From positions 23,039-87,038 of the forward strand of contig NZ_FOYZ01000017.1 in the NCBI RefSeq assembly GCF_900112775.1: a DNA stretch of 64,000 nucleotides, given 5' to 3'. A model generated the notes under the pieces. The model saw only the letters and a program-made list of their open reading frames with translations, was not told where the DNA came from and made no database searches. This DNA is from Anaeromicropila populeti (GTDB lineage Bacteria > Bacillota > Clostridia > Lachnospirales > Lachnospiraceae). Each line of letters opens with the position of its first letter. Positions within the stretch are counted from its first letter, which is position 1. The position numbers were made by a program, and so were the translations under genes. Below are positions 28,751-38,766 of the stretch, in pieces.

Positions 28751-30221
28751 ATTTTTTATCCCCCTTCCGATGCTTTCTAACCTTGTTAAAAATAACGGAA
28801 CCTCCGATTATAACAATACCTGCTGTCAAAATCATATTCAAATGTTCCTTAAGCCATTCATTCCGGTATCTCTTATATGCGATTGAGTAATACTCACGAT
28901 CCATGCCTAATTTCAAATACTTCATAGCTGTTTTATTGTCTCCAGAAGACAAATATGCCTTACCAATTCCCACATAAGCCAGTTCAAAGTTTGCATTGAG
29001 ATTTAAAACCTTTTTCCAAACTTCTACCGCCTGCTTTTCATCTCCATCATATCGGAGACTAACCGCATCATTAATCAATTGTCCATACTCTGTACTTTTA
29101 AAGCACAATACTTCGCCTCTTTGTGCATCCAGTGCCAGAATTTTGTCATCATAGGATTCAATTGCAACTGGCGTTTTGAATGTACCAGACTGGCTTCCCA
29201 ATCCGCCAAAAATATACAATAAATTTCCTTCGTGATCATAGGTGAAAATTCTTCCTCTTGTGGAATCAATGCAGCTATAAATACCATGCTCCCGATATAC
29301 TACATCTACAATATGGGATGCCCCGCCATAATCACCAACTGGTATAAAGAATTTATCACCGCTGATTTTTACGCCATCACCTTTTTTAATAACATCCTCA
29401 CCCCTTGGATTCAGCCTTCGTACTGACTGGGTTCCTTCGGAATCAATGTTGGTGGCATAAATAAATCCTTTTTGATCAATATCAACACCTGTAAATTCAG
29501 TTGGAATGAATAACGTCTGTCTTGCTCTTTGTGCTTTTGTTGAAAACTTTCTCCATATCTTTTCAATCGGGGTAATATGTACATTAATGGTTCCACTATA
29601 CCCTGTAAATTCTCCATTTGCATCAAAACACATAATTCCTTCAAAAACACCAGCTGCTATTACATATGCTCGGTCGGCATAGTCCACAGTAACCTTTGTC
29701 GGTTTAAACTCAAAATCATCTGAAAAACTTTCAGATTGTGGATTTTCAATAATTTGATACAAAGTACCATCCATTTCTAATGCTACAACTCTCTTATTAT
29801 TTGTATCCGCAATATAAATTCTTTCATTCTGTGAAATACAAATACCACTTGGTCCATTAAAGGTGTCCTTTGAACCATTATGATCAAATCCTGTAATCTC
29901 TCTCACAAAGTGAAAGGTTCCAGAGTAAAAATTACAAACAACAATACGATTATTACCCGTATCAACAATATACAATATTCCATCCTCTGTAACACATAAA
30001 TCCTGAGGTGAACTGAAATTAGTAGTTCCGATAACTGCTCCTGACAGATTGCTATCCGGAAGATAGGCAGCAGGCGTATACACGATATCTTCCCAGTAAT
30101 CAAAATTATAGGTTACATAAGGTACCTCATCATCTGCTAACACCTGTATACCATTCACGAAAAAGGCAATTGTCAGGAATGGAATCATTATCATCATTAA
30201 AATAGAATCTCTTTTTTTCAT
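28743..30221 (-). CDS. Membrane-anchored NHL-repeat protein with TPR-like segment
   Basis: An N-terminal signal or anchor (residues 7-28) leads into about six NHL/beta-propeller blades (residues 60-370; repeated motifs such as LYIVDTGNNRIVV and IYIADTNNKRVVAL). Residues 385-445 form two to three helical TPR-like repeats (AYVGIGKAYLSSGDNKTAMKYLKLG), and a membrane helix at about 460-478 precedes a basic tail. The propeller therefore faces outward, held by one or two helices. A role in substrate capture or complex assembly is likely from the operon; enzymatic activity is not evident. Confidence 0.82.
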   Translation of the reverse strand: MKKRDSILMMIMIPFLTIAFFVNGIQVLADDEVPYVTYNFDYWEDIVYTPAAYLPDSNLSGAVIGTTNFSSPQDLCVTEDGILYIVDTGNNRIVVCNFYSGTFHFVREITGFDHNGSKDTFNGPSGICISQNERIYIADTNNKRVVALEMDGTLYQIIENPQSESFSDDFEFKPTKVTVDYADRAYVIAAGVFEGIMCFDANGEFTGYSGTINVHITPIEKIWRKFSTKAQRARQTLFIPTEFTGVDIDQKGFIYATNIDSEGTQSVRRLNPRGEDVIKKGDGVKISGDKFFIPVGDYGGASHIVDVVYREHGIYSCIDSTRGRIFTYDHEGNLLYIFGGLGSQSGTFKTPVAIESYDDKILALDAQRGEVLCFKSTEYGQLINDAVSLRYDGDEKQAVEVWKKVLNLNANFELAYVGIGKAYLSSGDNKTAMKYLKLGMDREYYSIAYKRYRNEWLKEHLNMILTAGIVIIGGSVIFNKVRKHRKGDKKYE

Positions 30222-30232
30222 CCTTCCCCTCC

Positions 30233-31120
30233 TTATTCTTTCATACCAGATGTAGTCATAGTTTCAATTACATTGCTTTGGCACATCACAAAGAATATAA
30301 TGGGAATTGCTGCCAGAATAAACTGCACCGCAGCAACGGCTCCTCTTCTTGCATCTCCACCTAATGTAATTTGATTTAACGCATACTGCAACGGCTTTAA
30401 CTGCTCACTTCTTAAAAATGTACTACCAGTGTTTGACCACAATGTCTGAAACTGAAAAATTGCAAGCGTCAGCCATGCTGGTTTTACATTTGGCATAATA
30501 ATAGACCAGAAAATTTTAAATTCACTTGCTCCATCCAAACGACAGGATTCCAAAAGTGAGTCTGGAATCTGCTCAATAAACTGTTTCATCAGATACAACC
30601 CCAAGCCATAGGAAAATGCAGGTAATACAAGTGCAAGATAAGTATTATTTAAATGCAGCCATGAAACAATCATGTAATTAGGAATTGCCGTAACGTTATA
30701 GGAAAACATCAGTGATAATACAACAATTCCAAAGAGCAGATTTCTTCCTGGAAATTTATTCTTTGCCAGTGGATACGCTGCCAGAGAAGCCAGCACCACA
30801 TGGCCAAATGTTCCTACACCTGTAATTATAAATGTATTCATAATATAACGGCTGAACGGTACCCATGAGTCGTTCATTAAAACAAATAAATCTGTAAAGT
30901 TATCCAAATTTGGATTCCGTACAAAAATCTTTGGCGGAAATTGAAATAATTCATCCAATGGCTTCAATGCATTATTGGCAATCATAATAATCGGCAATGC
31001 CATAAACGCACCACATATTCCCATTATAACAAAAAGTATTGCATTTCCCGCTGCGGAACGATTCAACTGCTTTTGTCTGCGGAAGAAACGCCTTTTCGGT
31101 TTCATATAATCTCTAGCCAT
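30233..31120 (-). CDS. Carbohydrate ABC permease, MalG/LplC type (first system)
   Basis: The product has a basic cytosolic N-terminus and six helices; the EAA loop is LLESCRLDGASEFKIFWSI. The ATG overlaps the stop of the permease gene upstream by one base. It pairs with that permease and with the large solute-binding protein. This pair is distinct from the second permease pair lower in the same operon. Confidence 0.9.
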   Translation of the reverse strand: MARDYMKPKRRFFRRQKQLNRSAAGNAILFVIMGICGAFMALPIIMIANNALKPLDELFQFPPKIFVRNPNLDNFTDLFVLMNDSWVPFSRYIMNTFIITGVGTFGHVVLASLAAYPLAKNKFPGRNLLFGIVVLSLMFSYNVTAIPNYMIVSWLHLNNTYLALVLPAFSYGLGLYLMKQFIEQIPDSLLESCRLDGASEFKIFWSIIMPNVKPAWLTLAIFQFQTLWSNTGSTFLRSEQLKPLQYALNQITLGGDARRGAVAAVQFILAAIPIIFFVMCQSNVIETMTTSGMKE

Positions 31121-32058
31121 TATTCTCCCACCTTTCGCAATACTTTTTGTACAATTTTATTTGTACCAATCATAACAATAAATAAAACGGTTGCGATAGC
31201 TGATGAATAACCCATATCAAAACGCACTGTACCATAATCTATTAAGTGGGTTACTACTGTAGCACCAGCATAATTTGTACTCGGATTACCTGCCAGCTGA
31301 ATTGAAATATCTGCAACAGCAAATGCCTGTGTAATCTGCATAACTGCACCAAACATAAGCTGTGGTCTCATGGATGGCAGTGTAACATACCATAACTCCT
31401 GCCACCGGTTCTTCACACCATCTACTGCGGCTGCCTCATAAAGTGATTTATCTACTGTCTGCAAGCCTGCAATAAACGTTAGAAATCCAGTTCCCAGACT
31501 TAACCAAAGCTGAACAACAATTAGCAATGGCAATACATATTTCTCTGTTTTCATCCATACCTTAGGTTCAAACATAAAACCATATTTAATAAGAATACCG
31601 TTTAAATATCCATATCTGTCACCAGACAAAATTAAACTCCATACCATAAACGCCTGACCTGTTATGGACGGTGCATAGAAAATCAGAGTTAACAGCGCTC
31701 TTACTTTCCCTTTAAATTCATTGATAATCCATGCAAAAAGCAGACACATAATATAACTAATTGGTCCTGTCACTACTGCAAAAATAAATGTGTTTTTTAC
31801 AGCTGTCATAAAAATATCATCTTCTAAAAAGAGTCTGATATAATTTTCCCATCCAATAAACTGTGGCATCTCAAGCATATTAAAATGCGTAAAGCTCAAG
31901 AAGATGGATGTCAAAACTGGTAACACTGTAAATAAAAAGAACAGAATAAAATATGGTGCCAGCATTGCATAAGAAACTTTATTTTTTCTCATCAGTGCCA
32001 ATGTGTCCTGAACTTTTCTTCCAACCTTTTCTTCTTTTTTCTCACCTAAACTGTTCAA
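31120..32058 (-). CDS. Carbohydrate ABC permease, MalF/LplB type (first system)
   Basis: A TTG start is chosen because GGGAGGGG lies six bases upstream; the longer frame starts inside that site. After a 35-residue charged N-terminus come six helices and the EAA loop YEAAAVDGVKNRWQELWYV. It forms the translocation pore with the downstream permease. No ATPase is encoded nearby. Confidence 0.9.
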   Translation of the reverse strand: MNSLGEKKEEKVGRKVQDTLALMRKNKVSYAMLAPYFILFFLFTVLPVLTSIFLSFTHFNMLEMPQFIGWENYIRLFLEDDIFMTAVKNTFIFAVVTGPISYIMCLLFAWIINEFKGKVRALLTLIFYAPSITGQAFMVWSLILSGDRYGYLNGILIKYGFMFEPKVWMKTEKYVLPLLIVVQLWLSLGTGFLTFIAGLQTVDKSLYEAAAVDGVKNRWQELWYVTLPSMRPQLMFGAVMQITQAFAVADISIQLAGNPSTNYAGATVVTHLIDYGTVRFDMGYSSAIATVLFIVMIGTNKIVQKVLRKVGE

Positions 32059-32075
32059 AGTTTCCCCTCCCAAAC

Positions 32076-35000
32076 CTATTTATCATCTATTACCGGCAAA
32101 CCAAATTCTTTGCGCTTATATGCTATTTCATCATTAATGTACCGTACATATTCCATCAGCGCTTCTCTCGGCTGCATTTTATCATCGTCCTCAGAAATAA
32201 CAACCCGATAGAATGCGTTATCCACATTTCTCCATGAATAATAACCACCTGGAACCTGTGGAATTCCCTTTACTGACTTAAACTGTTCAGCTAAGGCCTC
32301 ATAGTCCTTTGTTGTCCATGGCATTCTGGAAAACGCTTCAACATTAGCAGTAGGATGCCTTGCCGCTGCTCCCATCAAGCCTTCCATTTCGCTTCCATAC
32401 TTCACCTGAATATCTGCTGAAGTCCACCATTTTAAGAACTCCCAAGAGGCTTCCTTTTCGTCGGATTCTTCCATAATTACACAGGCCGTTCCGGTACTGG
32501 ATACAGAGTTATCTATTGTCCCATCTTCCTTCACCGTTCCTGGAACTGGTGCAAATCCCCATAGTCCTTTGATATCTGGTGCAGATACCTGTAACTGGTT
32601 ATATAGAGTATAATCCGATATAATAATCGGACACTGTCCCGTACGAAATCTTTGATCAAGTGCTGTCACTCTGTCCAGCTTATAATCTGTATAAAATTCA
32701 CAATACTCTTTAAATGCTGTAATTGCTTCATCACTTTGTAAGTTGGAAGCTGTTGCATCTTCATTGTAATAGGAACCACCATTTTGATACAAAAGCATAG
32801 CCCATACTTGTTCTGCTAACGCTGGCGAAGTTGCATGTGCTGGAAGCATACCCAGTTCCATCTGATTTTTCGCAAATACAGACATGGCAACCTTCATCTC
32901 ATCCCAGGTTTTCGGAATTTCAACATTTAATTCTTTTAAAATATCTTTTCGGTAAAACATCATTAAAAATGTCTGTGTCTCTGGCAACGCGTATGTTGCT
33001 CCATTAAACTCAAATGGAACCATGGCACTTTCATTAAAACGTGTCTTAACTTCATCTAAATCTTCAAACTGGCTTAAATCAGCTACTGCATTTCTCAAAC
33101 CATAATTCATAGGGAGGTCATTACCTACCTGAATTGCAACATCTGGTCCCTGCTTTGCCAATGTAGCTTGAAGCAGCGTACCCATATCTACTAACATAAC
33201 ATTTACGTTAATGTTTGTTTTCTTTGTAAAGTCCTCATCTACCAGTGCTTTTATTACATTTGCCTGATCCCTTGCTGTACCTACCCAGACAGTAATCGTC
33301 TTTGATTCTTCCGTATCCTCTGCCACATTTCCAATTACATTGTAATCAATAATAAAGGAATAGAACAACTTTTTCACTTCATGCACAACCTGCGCAAAAG
33401 CTGAATTATTCAACTTTTCCAACTTCTGATCTGGCGAATAGATATAAATAGTATCCAACGCAAGGGGCTGTTCAACTGCTGATGCAATCCAAGTTCCCAG
33501 TGCACTCATATTTAATTTATATGTTGTAACAACCTTAGTAAATTTTTCAACGTTCTTACTTAACATTTCTACCTGATCCCGCATAGTAAGCAGTACATTT
33601 TCCTTACTATTTCCTTTACCTGCGGTTTCACGAAGTCTCGTAATTATATCGTTAAGCTGCTCCGCCATTACTTCCAGTTCTCCCTGAAGCTCAGGCAGGT
33701 TCTTTTCCAACTGGTAATCTCGGTATTTATCAGGAGCTACACCCGTAATACGAATTACCTTACGATATATTGAATTTAATTCTATTACACTTTTCTGTAC
33801 ATCGCTGATAATCTCAGCCATATCCCCAAGCACCGCTTCCATTCTCAGTGTGTGGGTTCCTGCCTCTAGATAAAACAGATATTGTTCACCGGATTCACTG
33901 TCCAAGTTTTCTACACGCCATTTCTGTTGATACCCAAACCCATACTGTGACATTTCCGTAAAAGGAACCTCTCCATCAATCAAAATTTTCCTGCTGCACT
34001 TCATTCCCTTTACAAAGTTTTGTCTAGCATGCATGGAAATATAATAAAGACCACTTTCTGGGATCTCAAAATCCCACTCCATCCACTGCCCCAACAACCG
34101 CCAGCTGTTTCCGCCAATTGTATTATTTTTAAGTTCCTTAGCACTATACGGATAAACTGCTGGTGAAGATTGATCCTGCTGTGGATATAACATCTGTGAT
34201 GACTTTCTGTCAGCATCTTCAGCATTTATTTTCTTCATAACGCCAGAAGATTCGGTATAATTATTCTGTTTATAAATCTCCTGCATTTCCTCATAGCTTT
34301 TCGTCTTTTCTTCATTACTTAAAATAAGTTTCCGAATTACCATCGGTTCTTTTAAAGAAACCAGAGTAATTGTATGTACTCCTTTAGTTAGATAAATGGC
34401 CATTTGATTACCAATATAGCCCTCGGCATCAAATAAATATCCTGTCATCCACTCTGGCTGTTCCATCTGTTCTGGTTTTAAATCATTCCCTTGATTGTCA
34501 ACATCCCAAACGTCCTTAACATTGGTCCACACTCTGGAAAACTCAATCTGGTTCAGTTCTTCATATGGTAATTCACCATCTACAAAAAATGCTCTCTGAA
34601 TTGCAGAACCTTTTCCCTCTACTGGATAATATTGAACTGAGAGATTATAAAAACCCTCCTCCTGAATATTAACTTCATATTCAATCATTCCATCATCCTG
34701 GGTCAATACAGACTTTCCTTCTGCGCCTTCATAATTTTCGAGAACCTCAACATCCATATCCTCTGTTCTTACATAATCGGATGCATCCATTACATACTCT
34801 GTGGAAGGTCTCTTTGATTCATCATATTGGCTGCAATATTCTTCATAGTCTGTCGCTTCTGTATAATTATCAATAATATAATCGAAATCCTCCATTGACA
34901 ACGATGTCTCTGCTTTAACTGTCTGTCCGGCAGCGGAAACAACAAGTGCGACTACTAAATATGCCCATATTGCAATACTAAAACTCAACCTTTTGACCAT
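32076..35000 (-). CDS. Large solute-binding protein with N-terminal carbohydrate-binding-like domains
   Basis: The start chosen precedes a signal peptide (VKRLSFSIAIWAYLVVALVV; no lipobox Cys). Two similar beta-sandwich domains of about 150 residues follow (around 50-210 and 260-400; both contain a GxHT motif such as KGVHTITL and AGTHTLRM), then a helical linker and a family 1 binding-protein domain (about 560-974). At 974 residues it is twice the usual length. The duplicated sandwiches resemble CBM6/35-like modules and may hold the polymer while the C-terminal lobe binds the oligomer. It is the first gene of the nine-gene operon. Confidence 0.85.
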   Translation of the reverse strand: MVKRLSFSIAIWAYLVVALVVSAAGQTVKAETSLSMEDFDYIIDNYTEATDYEEYCSQYDESKRPSTEYVMDASDYVRTEDMDVEVLENYEGAEGKSVLTQDDGMIEYEVNIQEEGFYNLSVQYYPVEGKGSAIQRAFFVDGELPYEELNQIEFSRVWTNVKDVWDVDNQGNDLKPEQMEQPEWMTGYLFDAEGYIGNQMAIYLTKGVHTITLVSLKEPMVIRKLILSNEEKTKSYEEMQEIYKQNNYTESSGVMKKINAEDADRKSSQMLYPQQDQSSPAVYPYSAKELKNNTIGGNSWRLLGQWMEWDFEIPESGLYYISMHARQNFVKGMKCSRKILIDGEVPFTEMSQYGFGYQQKWRVENLDSESGEQYLFYLEAGTHTLRMEAVLGDMAEIISDVQKSVIELNSIYRKVIRITGVAPDKYRDYQLEKNLPELQGELEVMAEQLNDIITRLRETAGKGNSKENVLLTMRDQVEMLSKNVEKFTKVVTTYKLNMSALGTWIASAVEQPLALDTIYIYSPDQKLEKLNNSAFAQVVHEVKKLFYSFIIDYNVIGNVAEDTEESKTITVWVGTARDQANVIKALVDEDFTKKTNINVNVMLVDMGTLLQATLAKQGPDVAIQVGNDLPMNYGLRNAVADLSQFEDLDEVKTRFNESAMVPFEFNGATYALPETQTFLMMFYRKDILKELNVEIPKTWDEMKVAMSVFAKNQMELGMLPAHATSPALAEQVWAMLLYQNGGSYYNEDATASNLQSDEAITAFKEYCEFYTDYKLDRVTALDQRFRTGQCPIIISDYTLYNQLQVSAPDIKGLWGFAPVPGTVKEDGTIDNSVSSTGTACVIMEESDEKEASWEFLKWWTSADIQVKYGSEMEGLMGAAARHPTANVEAFSRMPWTTKDYEALAEQFKSVKGIPQVPGGYYSWRNVDNAFYRVVISEDDDKMQPREALMEYVRYINDEIAYKRKEFGLPVIDDK

Positions 35001-35365
35001 AACTACGCCCCATTTTCCTTGTAATATTTTTTCATATTTTTGTATAATTCTTATACCAGTTGTAATGACATAAATTTGCTTCGTCAACTTCTTTTAGGTA
35101 TATTAATTACTATTAAGGTTATTATACTAATTAATTTAGCTAATTTCAATAAAAACTTTTCAAATCAGTAAAATATTTTATTGTGACAATTATACTAAAA
35201 CAATTAAAAACTTTGCACTTTGCTAAACAATTTATCTGTTTTTTGTGCAAACCCACTATTTTCAAGACATACACGCTCAAATTAATATTTTAGTTTTTTT
35301 TAAGTTAATTTTATACTATATTGTTTTAGCATTAGCTTATATAGGCTTTAACTTATAAGGCTACA
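35001..35365. other. Intergenic region upstream of the carbohydrate operon
   Basis: No gene is seen. The stretch is very AT rich and must hold the operon promoter; a TTGACG box is visible on the minus strand about 95 bases before the start, without a clear partner -10. No riboswitch or operator palindrome is recognised. Confidence 0.5.
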
Positions 35366-35394
35366 AAGAAAAAAGCACACTATTTTTCGTGTGC
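35366..35394 (-). terminator. Terminator of mscL
   Basis: GCACAC and GTGTGC pair around an 8-base loop, followed on the minus strand by TTTTTTC, 17 bases after the mscL stop. Confidence 0.85.
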
Positions 35395-35410
35395 CTCTTC
35401 TCTCTGCTGT

Positions 35411-35812
35411 CTATACTTCTCTATTTTCTTTTAATAAATCCCTTATTTCAGTAAGCAGTACTTCTTCCTTGCTCGGTGCCGTTGCCTTTACTTCCTCTTT
35501 CTTTTTCTTTTGCAATTTACTAAGCAGCTTAATCAATATAAATATAGAAACCGCTATAATCAGAAAATCAATAGTAGATTGAAGAAATGCACCATACCGA
35601 AAAGCAACTTCCCCGGTTTCCCCTTTTGCAGGAGCAAGTACAATTCTTAAGTCTGAAAAATTAATTCCTCCTGTCAAAACACTCAACAATGGCATAATAA
35701 TGTCGTTTACTAATGAGGTTACAATTTTTCCAAATGCACCACCAATTATTACACCAACTGCAAGATCCACAATATTTCCTTTTAGTGCAAAATCCTTAAA
35801 TTCTTTTAACAT
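35411..35812 (-). CDS. mscL: Large-conductance mechanosensitive channel
   Basis: The 133-residue protein starts [28 protein letters not shown] in essence: the S1 amphipathic segment and the Gly/Ala-rich pore helix TM1 that define MscL. TM2 follows at about 70-95, and a charged C-terminal bundle ends the chain. It opens under membrane tension to release solutes in hypo-osmotic shock. AAGGAG lies six bases before the ATG chosen; an upstream GTG overlaps that site. Its place between carbohydrate genes looks incidental. Confidence 0.96.
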   Translation of the reverse strand: MLKEFKDFALKGNIVDLAVGVIIGGAFGKIVTSLVNDIIMPLLSVLTGGINFSDLRIVLAPAKGETGEVAFRYGAFLQSTIDFLIIAVSIFILIKLLSKLQKKKKEEVKATAPSKEEVLLTEIRDLLKENREV

Positions 35813-35839
35813 GTTTTTCTCCTTTTTCACCTATACTTG

Positions 35840-38623
35840 CTATATTCTAAAAATTTGTTCTAATTCTTCTATCTCCATATGATATGAAGGCTTAAATTTA
35901 TCTGAACAAATATAACGATGCATACTATATTCCAACCATTTTGATGGATTGCTGTCTGAAAGTCTACGCAAATCAGAGGTGCATACAAGAAGTTTTCCCT
36001 TACCTGCTTCAACTTCAAATATATTTCCCAGCTTGTGATTTCGTTCAAAATTATCAATTGACCAGACAATTGGCTTTAAGTCGCATTTGTCAAGTATGAA
36101 TGCCCTGGAATTAGATACAAAGTCATACCATTGAGCTGTTGTATACGATTCTGTTGGAAAATACTTGAAAACTGGATGCTTGTCTTCAATCAGCAGACCT
36201 AATGTTCCAATCGGAACCGCTTTGCCCATGCTTTCTGAAATAGTACGAAACATAGGATAACACCAAAAATCTGTACAATAGGTTCCCTTAATTGAATTAT
36301 CCTCATTTAAACTTTCAGGATATAGTAAAACCTTCTTTCCTAGTCTCAGACTTTCACAAGCTTCCTGTATGCTTTCAGTAACAACAAAATCCTCCTGCCA
36401 TTTCTCCTGCTTACATTTCGGATAAATCCATACCGTATAACTATTTTTAATATCTGTCCCCACTATTTCTGCTGTAATTACTAATTTCTCTGGAACATTT
36501 CTTTCTGGAAATGCAATCGAAACGTCCTCTAGCTGATAAACACCGTTGTGATAGCCATTTGTCATTTTTCTTTTTTCTGACAACAAAACCTTATTCTGGT
36601 CCCGAACTATAATGCTGACTTCTGGGCTTACCACTGGCTTCAGCCCAAAAGCTGACAGCTTTACGCCCACATTAATTATCTCTCCAGCGGTAAATACCAG
36701 TTTGGGTAATTCTAAAAGTATAACTCTGTCACTACAAAATTGCCGCCATTCACCAGGCAAAACCAATCCTTTGCTTTCCATTAAGGCATTTAGAATCCCA
36801 ATAATTGCCGTTCCCTGACCAGTAAAATCCTGCAAATCTAATATCTGAAAGCCTGCCAGCTCATTGCTTCTGAAAGCCGTTTCCAACTCAGCTTTATAGC
36901 AATCCACAGCCAGCTTTCCAGATGCCCGAAAGAAGGAATCCGCCATCGAAAGCATACCTGCCGCCTCTAATCGTTTTTGAAAAATCTCAAAATTCCTGGC
37001 TTTTAGTACCCCTGAATATTTGGGTATTTCTGAAAAGTCTGGAAACATGGCATACTGTCCAATCTCATGAGAAACAACGGGAACCTCAGGTATCATTTCC
37101 ATAGAAGTATCCATTTTGACTGATTTTGTTCCCGTTCCATATTGAATGGTAATCTCCCCTCCCTGGGCAATTTCTCCTTGAGCCTCTGCTGGCCTTATCA
37201 TCTGGTCATAATTGTAACGCAGGTCAGGAGCCATAGTCTGAATATGCCCCTGGGGAGCATCACACATTGCATAAGACCCACGTAATAGTCTATCTTTGGA
37301 AAAACGAACTCCACAGAAAAAATCTTCATTGTCCAATATGCATGGAACAAATTGAAAGTTATTAGAACCTTGGGTATATAAATGTCTTGCATCATAATTT
37401 CTATATTCACCAAGAATTTGATTCAATCGTTCCTTACTGCCCCAAAGTTCATTTCCCATTGACATCATAACAAAGGATGGATGATTTCCAAATTCATCTA
37501 ATATACGGAATCCCTCTTCAATTAAATACTGCTGTCCTTTTTCATCGTGGTTTTCTTGCCCTTCCTCTGTAACAGTTCCCCAGAAAGGAAGTTCTGGCTC
37601 CATATAAATCCCAAGCATATCAGCTGCTTCAAAGGCTGCTTCTGTCGGACAACAGGTATGAAAACGATAATGATTTATCCCATATTGCTTTGCCGTCTCA
37701 AGAACCTTTATCCAGCTTTCCAAATCAGTCGGTGCATGTCCCGTTAAAGGAAATAGTAAACCATCATGCTTCCCCCTAAGAAATGTTCTGACTCCGTTTA
37801 TTTCAAAATACTTTCCAGTTGCTTTAAAATCTCTAAGTCCAAATGTGTACTGCCAGCTCTCTTTTTCCATCTTATCTTCCTTGTAAAAGCCCATATGGAG
37901 CTGATACAGATTTGGTGTATGCTCACTCCATGTTTTTGCTTTATGCCCCATGTAATATCGAACTGTATTTTCACCGCCCTGCAACATATATTCCTCTATC
38001 GGAAAACTATGCTCTTCATCAGATACCCATACTTCCAGACGTTCCTTTTCAGATCCGTTGAGCGTTACCTTAACTTCAATCAAACTTTCCTTTGCATTGG
38101 GATAAATTCTTACTTTCGTAAGATAGCTTTTGCTGCACTCTTCAATATATAGCTTCCCAGTAATTCCATTCCAGTTCGTCTGGGTATCTGGTGAAGTCAT
38201 ATGACCTCCCTTAACAGGATAAGAAGTATTATCTATCATAATAGTAAGCCAATTTTTTTGCTTCACATAAGGCGTCAGCTGATATCTGTGAGAAGTACAC
38301 AAACTAGTATTACTGCCGATATACTGTTCATTCAGCCACACATGGGATATCCTTGTTCTCTCTAATACCAAAAAATATTCTTTTTCTTCCTCAGTTGAAA
38401 GTTCCACCATTCTAGTATACCATGTATAACCTTCAAATGAATAGGGATCTGTCAAAAAACCTTCGTGCTCTTCCTTTGATGGCACTCCCTTCCTAGCTGT
38501 CGAAACAGTTGCAGGAAGCTCAATATAATCCTGGAATTTTTGTTGACAATAATTCTTTTCTATCCCTTCCTTTTCACTATCCAGACAGAATTCCCATTTT
38601 CCACTTAAATCTATCTTTTTCAT
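35840..38623 (-). CDS. GH2 family beta-glycosidase
   Basis: The 927-residue protein starts at an ATG behind GGAGGGTG. It has an N-terminal sugar-binding sandwich (residues 1-170; GKWEFCLD and WYTR are typical), an immunoglobulin-like domain (170-270), the TIM barrel (270-600) and a C-terminal extension. The acid/base is Glu392 in MGNELWG and the nucleophile Glu520 in SHEIGQY. No signal peptide is present, so it works on imported oligosaccharides. The SHEIGQY type occurs in GH2 enzymes of pectin and glycan clusters; whether the substrate is a galactoside or glucuronide is open. Confidence 0.88.
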   Translation of the reverse strand: MKKIDLSGKWEFCLDSEKEGIEKNYCQQKFQDYIELPATVSTARKGVPSKEEHEGFLTDPYSFEGYTWYTRMVELSTEEEKEYFLVLERTRISHVWLNEQYIGSNTSLCTSHRYQLTPYVKQKNWLTIMIDNTSYPVKGGHMTSPDTQTNWNGITGKLYIEECSKSYLTKVRIYPNAKESLIEVKVTLNGSEKERLEVWVSDEEHSFPIEEYMLQGGENTVRYYMGHKAKTWSEHTPNLYQLHMGFYKEDKMEKESWQYTFGLRDFKATGKYFEINGVRTFLRGKHDGLLFPLTGHAPTDLESWIKVLETAKQYGINHYRFHTCCPTEAAFEAADMLGIYMEPELPFWGTVTEEGQENHDEKGQQYLIEEGFRILDEFGNHPSFVMMSMGNELWGSKERLNQILGEYRNYDARHLYTQGSNNFQFVPCILDNEDFFCGVRFSKDRLLRGSYAMCDAPQGHIQTMAPDLRYNYDQMIRPAEAQGEIAQGGEITIQYGTGTKSVKMDTSMEMIPEVPVVSHEIGQYAMFPDFSEIPKYSGVLKARNFEIFQKRLEAAGMLSMADSFFRASGKLAVDCYKAELETAFRSNELAGFQILDLQDFTGQGTAIIGILNALMESKGLVLPGEWRQFCSDRVILLELPKLVFTAGEIINVGVKLSAFGLKPVVSPEVSIIVRDQNKVLLSEKRKMTNGYHNGVYQLEDVSIAFPERNVPEKLVITAEIVGTDIKNSYTVWIYPKCKQEKWQEDFVVTESIQEACESLRLGKKVLLYPESLNEDNSIKGTYCTDFWCYPMFRTISESMGKAVPIGTLGLLIEDKHPVFKYFPTESYTTAQWYDFVSNSRAFILDKCDLKPIVWSIDNFERNHKLGNIFEVEAGKGKLLVCTSDLRRLSDSNPSKWLEYSMHRYICSDKFKPSYHMEIEELEQIFRI

Positions 38624-38701
38624 GTCACCCTCCGCCATATATATTTTACTCAAAATTATATAACAGATTTTTATATTTTAAAAGATTTTTTTAACCAAAA
38701 T

Positions 38702-38735
38702 TTAGGGAGTATCCTCTCAACTGGATACTCCCTAA
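38702..38735 (-). terminator. Terminator of the chemoreceptor gene
   Basis: A perfect 13-base-pair stem (TTAGGGAGTATCC arm) with an 8-base loop lies between the chemoreceptor stop and the GH2 start; T-rich sequence follows. Confidence 0.9.
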
Positions 38736-38766
38736 TTATTTTACAATAGCAGCATATACATATTTT

